From: Branchiibius sp. NY16-3462-2
GTDB lineage: Bacteria; Actinomycetota; Actinomycetes; Actinomycetales; Dermatophilaceae
Reading direction: 5' to 3'
Length of the DNA: 64,000 nucleotides
Assembly: GCF_001594145.1 (NCBI RefSeq)
Contig: NZ_LVCF01000001.1
Location: forward strand, 124,001 to 188,000
The position numbers and the translations under genes were made by a program. The notes beneath the pieces were generated by a model that searched no databases, was not told the DNA's origin, and was given only the letters and a program-made list of their open reading frames with translations. Shown piece by piece: positions 51,015 to 59,581 of the stretch (positions within the stretch are counted from its first letter, which is position 1; each line of letters begins with the position of its first letter).

Positions 51015-51040
51015 AACGCCGGCCGGTGGCGCCGCATTCC
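51015..51040 (-). promoter_or_regulatory. SigR-dependent autoregulatory promoter
   Basis: On the minus strand GGAAT (51040-51036) and GTT (51017-51015) are 18 nt apart, exactly the SigR consensus GGAAT-N18-GTT. The start point should fall at or next to ATG 51005, giving a leaderless or very short-leader mRNA for an extended SigR. Confidence 0.8.
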
Positions 51041-51087
51041 GCGCCGCAGGCGTTCCCGGTCCCACTGCGGCGCCCCACCCCTACGGA

Positions 51088-51093
51088 TAACCT
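51088..51093 (+). promoter_or_regulatory. Putative -10 element (TAACCT) for leaderless ferritin mRNA
   Basis: TAACCT fits TANNNT and ends 7 nt before the ferritin ATG, which has no ribosome site. Confidence 0.4.
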
Positions 51094-51100
51094 CGGCGCT

Positions 51101-51649
51101 ATGACCGCCGAGACGACCTCCCGTTTCCAGGACCTGCTCACCGAGCAGATCCGTCACGAATTCACCGCCAGCCAGCAGTACATCGCGATCGCCGTGTGGT
51201 TCGACGACAAGGATCTGCCGCGTCTGGCCGCGCACTTCTACGCGCAGGCGGTGGAGGAACGCAACCACGCGATGATGATCGTGCAGTACGTGCTGGATCG
51301 TGACTGGCCGGTCAGCATCCCCGGAGTCGATGAGGTCAGGAACAACTTCGCCTCCATCACCGAGCCCATCGCGCTGGCCCTGGCCCAGGAGAAGACCGTC
51401 ACCGACCAGATCGAGGTCATCTTCCGCGCCGCCCGGGACGCCGGCGACGTCCTTGGTGAGCAGTTCATGCTGTGGTTCCTCAAGGAGCAGGTCGAGGAGG
51501 TCGCCTCGATGAACACGCTGCTGACCGTCGCCGAACGCTGCAAGGACGCCTCTGACTGGTTCCAGATCGAGGAGCACCTCGCGCGCGAGAGCGTCGGTGA
51601 CGGTGGTGCGGACGCCTCAGCGCCCGAAGCCGCCGGCGGCGCGCTCTAG
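51101..51649 (+). CDS. Ferritin
   Basis: 182 residues. The four-helix ferritin fold is clear, with ferroxidase residues in RHEFTASQQYIAIAVWFDDK, the EERNHAMMI helix (ExxH) and FLKEQVEEVASM. It oxidises and stores iron in a 24-mer shell. No haem-binding Met typical of bacterioferritin stands out, so ordinary bacterial ferritin (Ftn/BfrB-like) is preferred. The C-terminal ~20 residues are Ala/Gly-rich. It is divergent from sigR and overlaps the end of the alpha/beta hydrolase gene by 33 bp tail-to-tail. Confidence 0.94.
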   Translation: MTAETTSRFQDLLTEQIRHEFTASQQYIAIAVWFDDKDLPRLAAHFYAQAVEERNHAMMIVQYVLDRDWPVSIPGVDEVRNNFASITEPIALALAQEKTVTDQIEVIFRAARDAGDVLGEQFMLWFLKEQVEEVASMNTLLTVAERCKDASDWFQIEEHLARESVGDGGADASAPEAAGGAL

Positions 51650-52246
51650 CCAGTCTCTTACGGCGGAGACCACGTCCTGCGGGTTCTTGCTGAACCCGTG
51701 ATCGCCGTGGGCCGGCCGGACCGTCGCGTTGGGCACCGCGGCGCTCACCTCGTCCGGCGTCCCGAACGGGTCCCGCTCGCCCTGCACGACCAATAGCGGT
51801 ACGCCGACCTGCAGCCCTTCGTCGGCCCTGGACTTCTCGGGGTGGCCGGGTGGGTGCAGTGGGAACGCGAGCGCCAGCACACAGTCCGCTCCTGTGACCG
51901 CAGCGGTCCGGCAGGCGACGCGTGCTCCGGCCGAGCGGCCACCGGTAATCCACGGACCGGTGAGGCGACGACGGCCGTCGTGCAGCGCCGCGATGATCGG
52001 AATCCACGCGGCGTCAAGGGTTTTCGGTGCCGGTGCGATCTTCTTGCCGGCCACCCGCCACGGCTGCTCTACCAGCACGTAGTTCCAGCCGTCGTCGACC
52101 AGCGCCGTCAACCCCACCAGATCGGGTGCGTCGATACCACCGCCGGCGCCATGGCTGAGGACCACCGTGCCCCGGGGAGTCGTCGTGGGCCGATGGATGT
52201 GCGCGCGGGCGGGTCCGACCGGGGTGGCGATCTGTGTGACCGTCAT
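51617..52246 (-). CDS. Alpha/beta-hydrolase (dienelactone-hydrolase-like)
   Basis: 209 residues. VLSHGAGGGIDAPDL gives the oxyanion-hole region, ITGGRSAGARVACR holds the nucleophile Ser, VVQGERDPFGTP the Asp and HGDHGFSKNPQ the His. The short KANL3/Tex30-like form is typical; the substrate is unknown. The ATG at 52246 has GGGGGAG upstream, and the longer frame to 52363 overlaps the SRAP gene. Its start overlaps the SRAP stop by 4 bp, so both form one leftward unit. Confidence 0.88.
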   Translation of the reverse strand: MTVTQIATPVGPARAHIHRPTTTPRGTVVLSHGAGGGIDAPDLVGLTALVDDGWNYVLVEQPWRVAGKKIAPAPKTLDAAWIPIIAALHDGRRRLTGPWITGGRSAGARVACRTAAVTGADCVLALAFPLHPPGHPEKSRADEGLQVGVPLLVVQGERDPFGTPDEVSAAVPNATVRPAHGDHGFSKNPQDVVSAVRDWLERAAGGFGR

Positions 52247-53061
52247 TCGAGGATCTCCCCCGTCTGCGGATCGACCACTCCGTGCAGTTCGGAGCGAGGG
52301 ACTGGTTCGATCAGTCCCGGTCCGTTGCTGCGTGATGAGGAGACCGCGGTACTCACCGGCCACGCCTCGAACCGGCCGGTGGGCTGGGAGGTGAGCACTC
52401 GGCGTACGTCATCGGGGTCGGTCAGCTCCGGATCCAGCCAGGTCGCCCAGTCGCCGCGATCCAGCACCACCGGTTGGCGGTCGTGGATGCGGTCCAGGCC
52501 GGGCTCGGCCGCGGTGGTGATGATCGTGAAGCTGACCAGCCACGCGTCCGGGTCATCATCGGGCAGCGCGCGGTCACGCCAGAACTCATAGAGACCGGCG
52601 AAGGCCAGCAGATCCTCATCGGCCCGGCGGGTGAAGAAGGGTTGCTTGCGCGGTTTGCCCTTGGCGTCGGTCTGCGTCGGACTGGCCTGCCACTCATACC
52701 AACCGGTGGCGGGTACCAAACAGCGCCGGGCGCTGGCGGCCTTGGCGTAGGCGCCCTTGTCGAAGAGAGTCTCGGCACGGGCGTTGATCATCCGGTAGGC
52801 GGTCTTGGTGTCCTTGGCCCAGGCCGGCACCAGACCCCAGGTGAGCATCCGCAGTTGCCGCACGGGTGCGTCGTCGACGTTGCGGGTCAGCACGACGGGC
52901 GCCTCCTTGGTCGGCGCCATGTTGTAGTCCGGCGCCCCGACCGGCGGCTCCTGCGGGCGGCTCAGGACCGAGCGGGTGTGCTCCCGGCTGCGATCGGCCT
53001 CGATCTCCATCCGCTCCACCAGATCCTCGGGATGGAAACTCGCCGCGTAGCGCCCGCACAT
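52243..53061 (-). CDS. SRAP-domain protein (YedK/HMCES family)
   Basis: 272 residues starting MCGRYAAS, which leaves the catalytic Cys2 at the N-terminus once Met is removed. Further SRAP marks are [43 protein letters not shown] (catalytic Glu) and [10 protein letters not shown] (His). These proteins crosslink to abasic sites in single-stranded DNA and protect them. The family start fixes the coding start at 53061; the longer frame to 53352 is spurious. It is divergent from aroA with about 45 bp between the starts. Confidence 0.95.
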   Translation of the reverse strand: MCGRYAASFHPEDLVERMEIEADRSREHTRSVLSRPQEPPVGAPDYNMAPTKEAPVVLTRNVDDAPVRQLRMLTWGLVPAWAKDTKTAYRMINARAETLFDKGAYAKAASARRCLVPATGWYEWQASPTQTDAKGKPRKQPFFTRRADEDLLAFAGLYEFWRDRALPDDDPDAWLVSFTIITTAAEPGLDRIHDRQPVVLDRGDWATWLDPELTDPDDVRRVLTSQPTGRFEAWPVSTAVSSSRSNGPGLIEPVPRSELHGVVDPQTGEILE

Positions 53062-53093
53062 AGGACAAGAATGCCGCTGTCGGCGCACGCGAC

Positions 53094-53099
53094 TACCGT
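53094..53099 (+). promoter_or_regulatory. Putative -10 element (TACCGT) for leaderless aroA mRNA
   Basis: TACCGT fits TANNNT and ends exactly 7 nt before the aroA GTG; no ribosome site intervenes. Confidence 0.4.
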
Positions 53100-53106
53100 G
53101 GGGCGG

Positions 53107-54405
53107 GTGAACGCGACGGATCTGCTCACCGACGGTGACTGGGCGGCACCGCGCGCCGCGGGCCCGCTGGATGCGCGGGTCCGGGTGCCCGGCAGCAAGT
53201 CCCTGACCAACCGGTTCCTTGTGCTGGCCGCGCTGGCCGGGGACGAGTCGGTGCTGCGGCATCCGCTGCGCTCCCGCGACACGGTGCTCATGGTGGAAGC
53301 GCTGCGCGCGCTGGGCGCCCGGATCACCGACGCCCCCGAGGACTACGGGCACGACGCGTGGTTAGTGCAGCCGGAGCCGATCACCGGTGGTGCCCAGATC
53401 GACTGCGGTCTGGCCGGGACGGTGATGCGCTTCGTGCCGCCGGTCGCGGCGCTGGCCGACGGCACGGTGCGCTTCGACGGTGACGAGGGCGCGCGACGTC
53501 GGCCGATGCGTCCGGTGGTGCAGGCGTTGCGTGACCTCGGGGTCGATGTCGAGGGCGACAACCTGCCGATCACGTTGCACGGCAAGGGTTCTGTGCGCGG
53601 GGGCACTGTGCGCATGGACGCTTCCGGGTCGTCCCAGTTCGTGTCGGCGCTCTTGCTGGCCGGCGCCCGGTATGACGAAGGCATCACCGTCGTGCACGAG
53701 GGCAAACCGCTGCCCTCGCTGCCGCACATCGCCATGACGGTAGAGGTGCTGCGCGATGCCGGGGTCATGGTCGACGACGGCGACGCCAACACCTGGCGCA
53801 TCGAACCGGCCGAGATCAGCGCGCTCGACGTGGAGATCGAGCCCGACCTGTCCAACGCAGCGCCCTTCCTGGCTGCCGCGATGGTCGCCGGTGGCAGCGT
53901 GACGATCCCCGGTTGGCCGCACGTGACCACCCAGGGCGGCGACCACCTGCGCGACATCCTGGACATGATGGGCGCCGAGGTGCAGCAGACCCGCGACGGG
54001 CTGACCGTAGCCGGCACCGGGGAGATCCTCGGCGTCGACCTGGACCTGCACGAGGCGAGCGAACTGACCCCCGTCGTGGCGGCCCTGGCCACCCTGGCCG
54101 ACTCCCCCACCCACCTGCGCGGCGTCGCCCACATCCGGGGCCACGAGACCGACCGCCTGGCGGCGTTGAGCACCGAGATCAACCGCCTTGGCGGGAGCGC
54201 CATCGAGACCGAGGACGGTCTGGTGATCCGGCCAACTCCGTTGCACGGTGGACTGTTTCGCACGTACGCCGACCACCGGATGGTCATGGCCGCTGCGGTG
54301 ATCGGCCTGGCGGTGCCGGGTGTCGTGATCGAGAACATCGCGACCGTCGGCAAGACGATGCCGGAGTTCCCTGCCCTCTGGACGCAGATGCTCGGGGTGG
54401 CCTGA
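53107..54405 (+). CDS. aroA: 3-phosphoshikimate 1-carboxyvinyltransferase (EPSP synthase)
   Basis: 432 residues from GTG 53107. It joins shikimate-3-phosphate and phosphoenolpyruvate in aromatic amino-acid synthesis. Family motifs: [54 protein letters not shown] and the closing [20 protein letters not shown]. The frame extends to 52474 but that part lies over the SRAP gene on the other strand. It is the first gene of a rightward unit with rsgA 4 nt later. Confidence 0.97.
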   Translation: MNATDLLTDGDWAAPRAAGPLDARVRVPGSKSLTNRFLVLAALAGDESVLRHPLRSRDTVLMVEALRALGARITDAPEDYGHDAWLVQPEPITGGAQIDCGLAGTVMRFVPPVAALADGTVRFDGDEGARRRPMRPVVQALRDLGVDVEGDNLPITLHGKGSVRGGTVRMDASGSSQFVSALLLAGARYDEGITVVHEGKPLPSLPHIAMTVEVLRDAGVMVDDGDANTWRIEPAEISALDVEIEPDLSNAAPFLAAAMVAGGSVTIPGWPHVTTQGGDHLRDILDMMGAEVQQTRDGLTVAGTGEILGVDLDLHEASELTPVVAALATLADSPTHLRGVAHIRGHETDRLAALSTEINRLGGSAIETEDGLVIRPTPLHGGLFRTYADHRMVMAAAVIGLAVPGVVIENIATVGKTMPEFPALWTQMLGVA

Positions 54406-54409
54406 GCCG

Positions 54410-55435
54410 GTGCCGCCGCGTTACGACTACGACGAGAGCGACATCCGCGTACGCCCCGGGCGGCGCGGCAGCCGGCCCCGCACGAAGGACCGCCCGGCCC
54501 ATCTCGACGCCGTGATCGCGATGGTCGTCGGGGTCGACCGGGGCCGCTGGACCTGTTTGTACGACGACCATCCCGTCATCGCGATGCGCGCCCGGGAGTT
54601 GGGCCGCACCAGCATCGTCGTCGGCGACCGGGTCGCGCTGGTGGGTGATACCAGCGGTGATCCGGGCACCCTGGCGCGGATCGTGCGGGTCGAACCCCGC
54701 ACCACGATGCTGCGTCGCACCGCCGACGACACCGACCCGGTGGAGCGCGCCATCGTCGCGAACGCCGATCAGTTGGCCATTGTGACGGCGATCGCCGACC
54801 CGACCCCACGGCCACGGATGATCGATCGTTGTCTTGTCGCGGCGTACGACGCGGGGATGGATCCGCTGCTCGTGCTGACCAAAGCCGACCTGGGCGACCC
54901 GACCGCGTTCCTGCAGGAGTATGTCGCCCTCGATGTCCCGTACGTCGTGACCAACCTGCGCGCGGACCCTCCCGAGGGCCTGGAGGAGTTGCGCGATCTC
55001 CTGGCCGGCCGGGTCACCGTCCTGGTCGGCCACTCCGGCGTCGGTAAGTCGACCCTGGTGAACGACCTTGTCCCCCAGGCAGATCGGGCCATCGGTCACG
55101 TCAACGAGGTCACCGGTCGCGGTCGGCACACGTCCACCTCGAGCTCGGCGCTGCCGTTGCCCGGTGGTGGCTGGGTGATCGACACCCCCGGTGTGCGTTC
55201 CTTCGGCCTGGCACACGTCGACCCAACGCGGATCATCGAGCACTTCCCCGATCTGGCCGCCGGCACCGTGGATTGCCCGCGGGGCTGCACCCACGACGAG
55301 GCGGACTGTGCTCTGGACGCGTGGGTCGCCGACGGTCACGCAGGCCCGTCCGGGCCGGCCCGGCTGAGGTCGTTGCGCCGGTTGCTGCGGTCACGCCTGG
55401 GCACCCCGGACCCGGACGACGAACCGGCGGACTGA
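54410..55435 (+). CDS. rsgA: Ribosome small-subunit-dependent GTPase A
   Basis: 341 residues. The GTPase motifs are circularly permuted: NKxD-like LTKADL comes first, then P-loop GHSGVGKSTLVNDL, the switch region GRGRHTSTSS and DTPGVRSF. The C-terminal zinc knuckle is CPRGCTHDEADC. An OB-fold precedes them. It helps finish 30S assembly. GTG 54410 follows the aroA stop by 4 nt. The basic N-terminal ~30 residues are common in actinobacterial members. Confidence 0.95.
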   Translation: MPPRYDYDESDIRVRPGRRGSRPRTKDRPAHLDAVIAMVVGVDRGRWTCLYDDHPVIAMRARELGRTSIVVGDRVALVGDTSGDPGTLARIVRVEPRTTMLRRTADDTDPVERAIVANADQLAIVTAIADPTPRPRMIDRCLVAAYDAGMDPLLVLTKADLGDPTAFLQEYVALDVPYVVTNLRADPPEGLEELRDLLAGRVTVLVGHSGVGKSTLVNDLVPQADRAIGHVNEVTGRGRHTSTSSSALPLPGGGWVIDTPGVRSFGLAHVDPTRIIEHFPDLAAGTVDCPRGCTHDEADCALDAWVADGHAGPSGPARLRSLRRLLRSRLGTPDPDDEPAD

Positions 55436-55438
55436 CCG

Positions 55439-57172
55439 ATGCCCTGGGCCGTACCGGACAGTGTCAGCCGGAACCTGATGACCTTTACCCAGGTGAAGAA
55501 GGCTCCCGGGCGGTGGAAGTTCGCTCTCTCGGCGACGATCTGCACTGCGGTCGCCGTGCTGGCGGTGTCCAGCGTCGCGGGCCTCAAGGTCGGTCTGCTG
55601 GGCACCACCGGCGCCTTCATCGGCCTGGTGGCACCCGACCGGCCACCCCGGGCGCGGATCCCGATCCTCGCCGGCATGATCGCGTTCTACGTCGTGGCGA
55701 TCACCATTGGTGCGCTGACCGGCGGCAGTCCGGTGCTGCTGACGGTCAGCCTGACGGCGATCGCGATGATCGCCGTGCTGGGTTACAACACGCTGGTCGC
55801 CGATCCGCCGGGTGCGATGTTCCTGATCCTGGGGCCGGCCATCGCGTCGTACGTCGGGCGGACCCTGCCCGTGCACGAGATCGTCCTCGTGTGTGGCGGC
55901 GCCGCTGTCATTGCGTGCGCAGTCTCTTTGCTGCTCACGGTGATTCGCGGCGTCCATCCCGAGCGTGACGCGGTGCAGGTGGCGCAGGAGACGGTGGATG
56001 CCTACCTCGCCGCCGGGCCTGACACCAGCGCCCGGGAGCTCGGCGCGCTGCGCGACGAGGCCTACACGGCGGTCATCAGTGGCGGCATCGTGCTGGAGGA
56101 CGCCGTCGGCCGTGAACCGCGACGCAAGGAATGGCGCCGCCTGAACGCCCAGCTGCGCCGGCTGCACGTGGCCCTAGTGCGCCGGATCCTGCAGCGCTCC
56201 ATCCCGCGAGCGAAGGTCGCCGTGCGCACCATGGAGCAGCGTCGCTACCTGGGCCGACCCAAGACGCAGTACCTCCTGCGCTGGGGATTCTCCCGCTCGT
56301 CGCTGCCCTGGCTGGCTGCCCGGCGCATCGGTGCGGCCATCCTGCTGACCTGTGTCATCGCCTACGGCCTGCACGTGGAGCAGCCCTATTGGGCGGTGAT
56401 GACCACGGCCCTGGTGATGTCACTGAACACCGACCGGCTGTCGCTGACCCACCGGGCCGCCCAGCGCCTGGCCGGCACGATCGTCGGCATCCTGCTCTTC
56501 TTCGGCGTGCATTCTCTGCACCCGGACGAATACGTCACCTTGGCCATCGTGCTGTTGTGCGTCTTCCTGGTGCAGTGGACCGCGGCGATCAACTACGCGA
56601 TCGCGGCGATGTTCGTGACCCCGATGGCGCTGCTGATCACCAGTACCTCGCGACCCACCGCGTCCGTCGACACTCTCGTGCGCGACCGTATCCTCGACAC
56701 CGCCATCGGTGCCTTCGCCTCCATCGTGGTGATCTGGCTGACCGGGCGGAGAGCACCGATCATGTTGGCGCGCCGACAGTTCCGCCGTGGGCTGCGGTCG
56801 CTCGAACGCGTGCTGGCGCTGGCAGCCTCCGGCCGGTGGGCGACTGATGCTGGCTTCGAAGCCCGTCGGGATCTGGCCTTCGAGCAGTTGCAGTGCGCGC
56901 ACATCCTGTCGCTGGCGCAGACCGACCTGCCCACGCAGATGAAGGACTGGGACCTGGTCGAGCGGCAGTTCAACGAAGCGACCTACCTCGTGCTGGCGGC
57001 GTGCTGGACCGATGATCCGCGCCGCTACCTGCACCTGGACCGGATGGCAGCGGCGCTGCAACAGATCTTCGCGGACCTCCCGCCGATCAACACCCGCCAG
57101 ATCGACGCTGCCGCACTCGCCGACCGTTTGCGGGCCATGCTGCGCATCGGCCTGTCCCGCCCCGCCCACTGA
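55439..57172 (+). CDS. FUSC family membrane protein (aromatic-acid exporter-like)
   Basis: 577 residues with two clusters of membrane helices (about 30-165 and 300-440) and cytoplasmic helical parts between and after them, the FUSC/YccS/ArAE layout. EQPYWAVMTTALVMS and the TDRLSLTHRAAQRLAGTIVGI segment are the conserved core. It may export aromatic or lipophilic acids, but substrates are rarely known. The start ATG lies 3 nt after the rsgA stop, suggesting coupling; ATG 55478 is an alternative start. Confidence 0.85.
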   Translation: MPWAVPDSVSRNLMTFTQVKKAPGRWKFALSATICTAVAVLAVSSVAGLKVGLLGTTGAFIGLVAPDRPPRARIPILAGMIAFYVVAITIGALTGGSPVLLTVSLTAIAMIAVLGYNTLVADPPGAMFLILGPAIASYVGRTLPVHEIVLVCGGAAVIACAVSLLLTVIRGVHPERDAVQVAQETVDAYLAAGPDTSARELGALRDEAYTAVISGGIVLEDAVGREPRRKEWRRLNAQLRRLHVALVRRILQRSIPRAKVAVRTMEQRRYLGRPKTQYLLRWGFSRSSLPWLAARRIGAAILLTCVIAYGLHVEQPYWAVMTTALVMSLNTDRLSLTHRAAQRLAGTIVGILLFFGVHSLHPDEYVTLAIVLLCVFLVQWTAAINYAIAAMFVTPMALLITSTSRPTASVDTLVRDRILDTAIGAFASIVVIWLTGRRAPIMLARRQFRRGLRSLERVLALAASGRWATDAGFEARRDLAFEQLQCAHILSLAQTDLPTQMKDWDLVERQFNEATYLVLAACWTDDPRRYLHLDRMAAALQQIFADLPPINTRQIDAAALADRLRAMLRIGLSRPAH

Positions 57173-57183
57173 GGCGGGGCCGC

Positions 57184-57189
57184 TACGGT
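57184..57189 (+). promoter_or_regulatory. Putative -10 element (TACGGT) for leaderless hisN mRNA
   Basis: TACGGT fits TANNNT and ends 7 nt before the hisN GTG, with no ribosome site. It would let hisN be transcribed apart from the upstream operon. Confidence 0.4.
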
Positions 57190-57196
57190 CAGGTGC

Positions 57197-57991
57197 GTGA
57201 CGACGTACGACGATGATCTGCGCCTGGCCCACGTTCTCGCCGACGCGGTCGAACCGATCACGCTGGACCGGTTCCGCGCCCAGGATCTGAAGGTGGAGAC
57301 CAAACCCGACCTGTCGCCGGTCAGCGACGCCGATCTGGAGGTCGAGCGGGTGATCCGGGCGCAACTGGGGCGGGTGCGCGGGCGGGATTCGGTGCGTGGT
57401 GAGGAGTTCGGCACCGAGGGCAGCGCCGCGCGACAGTGGATCATCGACCCGATCGACGGCACCAAGAACTTCGTGCGCGGTGTTCCCGTGTGGGCGACGC
57501 TGATCGCGCTGGTGGAGGACGGCGTTCCTGTGGTCGGCGTGGTCGCCGCCCCGGCGCTGGGCTCTCGCTGGTGGGCGGCTTCTGGCACCGGCGCCCGCTC
57601 CGGACGCTCACTGTCCTCCTCCCGGCCCATCCAGGTGTCGGCGGTGAACTCGCTGACCGACGCGTCCTTGTCCTATGCCAGCCTGCACGGCTGGGCCGAG
57701 GTGGGGCGGCAGGACCAGTTCGCGGATCTGGTGGACGTCTGCTGGCGCACGCGGGCGTACGGCGATTTCTGGTCCTACATGCTGGTCGCCGAGGGCGCGG
57801 TCGACATTGCGGCCGAACCGGAGCTGGCGGTGCACGATATGGCTGCGCTGGTGCCGATCGTGCAGGAGGCAGGCGGCCGGTTCACCGGTTTGGACGGCGT
57901 GGACGGGTGCTGGAGCGGTAACGCCGTCGCGTCGAACGGACTGTTGCACGACGAGGTGCTACGCACACTGGGGACCGACATTCCCAGCTAG
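57197..57991 (+). CDS. hisN: Histidinol-phosphatase, inositol-monophosphatase family
   Basis: 264 residues. Mg-binding motifs are present: GEEFG, WIIDPIDGTKNFVRG (DPxDGT) and the late GDFWSYMLVAEGAVDIAAEPE segment with its acidic ligand. The N-terminal LAHVLADAVEPITLDRFRAQDL and KPDLSPVSDAD match actinobacterial HisN, which removes phosphate from histidinol phosphate in histidine synthesis. Other inositol-phosphatase substrates cannot be excluded. It follows the FUSC gene by 24 bp. Confidence 0.92.
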   Translation: MTTYDDDLRLAHVLADAVEPITLDRFRAQDLKVETKPDLSPVSDADLEVERVIRAQLGRVRGRDSVRGEEFGTEGSAARQWIIDPIDGTKNFVRGVPVWATLIALVEDGVPVVGVVAAPALGSRWWAASGTGARSGRSLSSSRPIQVSAVNSLTDASLSYASLHGWAEVGRQDQFADLVDVCWRTRAYGDFWSYMLVAEGAVDIAAEPELAVHDMAALVPIVQEAGGRFTGLDGVDGCWSGNAVASNGLLHDEVLRTLGTDIPS

Positions 57992-58084
57992 TTCGAAATC
58001 GAAATGACTACGGTGGCAGACTGGTAACACCCGGGCTTTCCCGGGGACCGGAACCGGCATGACTTTGGCACGACAGGAGCCACC

Positions 58085-59428
58085 ATGAGCACGACCGTCA
58101 GCACCGACCTGCCCCAGCGCCGGGAACTTCGCACCCCGTTGCCCGGCCCGCGCTCGCTGGAACTGGCGCAGCGCCGTACCGCCGCCGTCGCCGCAGGCGT
58201 CAGCTCGACCATGCCGGTCTTCGTCGCCCGGGCCGGCGGCGGAGTCATCGAGGACGTCGACGGCAACCTGTTGATCGACCTCGGCTCCGGCATCGCGGTC
58301 ACCACCGTCGGCAACAGCGACCCGCGGGTGGTGGCCGGCGTGCAGCAGCAGGTCGCGGACTTCACGCACACCTGCTTCATGATCAGCCCGTACGAGGGCT
58401 ACGTCGCGGTGGCCGAGAAGCTGGCGGCCCTCACTCCCGGCGATCACGCCAAGAAGTCGGCCCTGTTCAACTCCGGCGCCGAAGCGGTCGAGAACGCGAT
58501 CAAGATCGCCCGTCACGCCACCGGCCGCACGGCTGTGGTCGCTGCCGACCACGCCTACCACGGTCGCACCAACCTGACGATGGCGCTGACCGCCAAAGCG
58601 ATGCCCTACAAGAAGGGCTTCGGACCGTTCGCGTCCGACATCTACCGGGTCCCGGCGTCCTACCCGCTGCGCGACCCGGCCGGGATGACTGGGCAGGAAG
58701 CCGCGGCGCGCAGCATCGCCATCGCGGAGAAGACCGTCGGTGCAGACCAGATCGCCGCGTTCATCATCGAACCGCTGCAGGGTGAGGGCGGGTTCATCGT
58801 GCCCGCGCCCGGTTACCTGGCCGCGATGGCTGCATGGTGTCGCGACAACGGCATCGTGTTCATCGCCGATGAGGTGCAGAGCGGATTCGCCCGCACCGGA
58901 ACGTGGTTCATGAGTGAGCAGGAAGACGTGATCCCGGACCTGGTGACGACCGCCAAAGGCATCGCGGGCGGCCTCCCCCTCGCCGCGGTGACGGGGCGTG
59001 CGGAGATGATGGACGCCGTCCACGCCGGTGGTCTGGGTGGGACGTACGGCGGGAATCCCGTCGCGTGCGCCGCCGCGCTGGGGGCGATCGAGACCATGGC
59101 GGCTGACGGGCTGCTGGCCAAGGCGCAACACATCGAAGAGGTGGCCACTTCGCGGCTGCGCGAGATCCAGGCCGCCCACCCGCAGATCGGGGACATCCGC
59201 GGTCGTGGCGCCATGCTGGCGATCGAGATCGTGCAGCCTGGCGGTATCGAACCGGATGCGGCGCTGACGGGTGCGGTGGCGAAGTACTGCCACGAGCGCG
59301 GTGTGGTGGTGCTGACCTGCGGCACCTTCGGCAACGTGATCCGGCTGCTGCCGCCGCTGGTGATCGGCGACGACCTGCTGCTGGAGGGCCTGGGCGTTCT
59401 GGCTGAGGCGTTCGACGAACTGGCCTGA
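58085..59428 (+). CDS. gabT: 4-aminobutyrate-2-oxoglutarate transaminase
   Basis: 447 residues of class III PLP aminotransferases. The PLP-Lys motif is DLVTTAKGIAGGLPLAAV, the acidic residue is in VFIADEVQSGFARTG, and NSGAEAVENAIKIARHATGR binds the phosphate. IIEPLQGEGGF is typical of GabT. It turns GABA into succinic semialdehyde; no semialdehyde dehydrogenase gene lies next to it here. GGAGCC precedes the ATG. A short inverted repeat (58029-58044) lies between hisN and gabT and may terminate hisN. Confidence 0.93.
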   Translation: MSTTVSTDLPQRRELRTPLPGPRSLELAQRRTAAVAAGVSSTMPVFVARAGGGVIEDVDGNLLIDLGSGIAVTTVGNSDPRVVAGVQQQVADFTHTCFMISPYEGYVAVAEKLAALTPGDHAKKSALFNSGAEAVENAIKIARHATGRTAVVAADHAYHGRTNLTMALTAKAMPYKKGFGPFASDIYRVPASYPLRDPAGMTGQEAAARSIAIAEKTVGADQIAAFIIEPLQGEGGFIVPAPGYLAAMAAWCRDNGIVFIADEVQSGFARTGTWFMSEQEDVIPDLVTTAKGIAGGLPLAAVTGRAEMMDAVHAGGLGGTYGGNPVACAAALGAIETMAADGLLAKAQHIEEVATSRLREIQAAHPQIGDIRGRGAMLAIEIVQPGGIEPDAALTGAVAKYCHERGVVVLTCGTFGNVIRLLPPLVIGDDLLLEGLGVLAEAFDELA

Positions 59429-59437
59429 GCCGCAGCG

Positions 59438-59487
59438 TTTTCCACAACTCCACTCCACTCCCGCCGGCTGCTAGCTGGTTATCCACA
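59438..59487 (+). promoter_or_regulatory. Two DnaA-box-like 9-mers upstream of the HNH gene
   Basis: TTTTCCACA (59438-59446) and the perfect DnaA box TTATCCACA (59479-59487) stand in the same orientation, 41 bp apart, in the 153 bp between gabT and the DUF222-HNH gene. Confidence 0.6.
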
Positions 59488-59581
59488 CCGGGCGTTTTCG
59501 TCCTGGGTTCTTGTCGGTGCCCCTGCCTAGTGTTGGGTCATCGGTTCAGGCTTCTTGTGGGGACGGGAAGGGGGTGGGGTC

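Noticed and set aside
57959..59458. 499-residue minus-strand ORF opposite gabT
   Set aside because: gabT on the plus strand has all its PLP motifs and a ribosome site; the opposite frame is Arg/Gly/His-rich without a domain.
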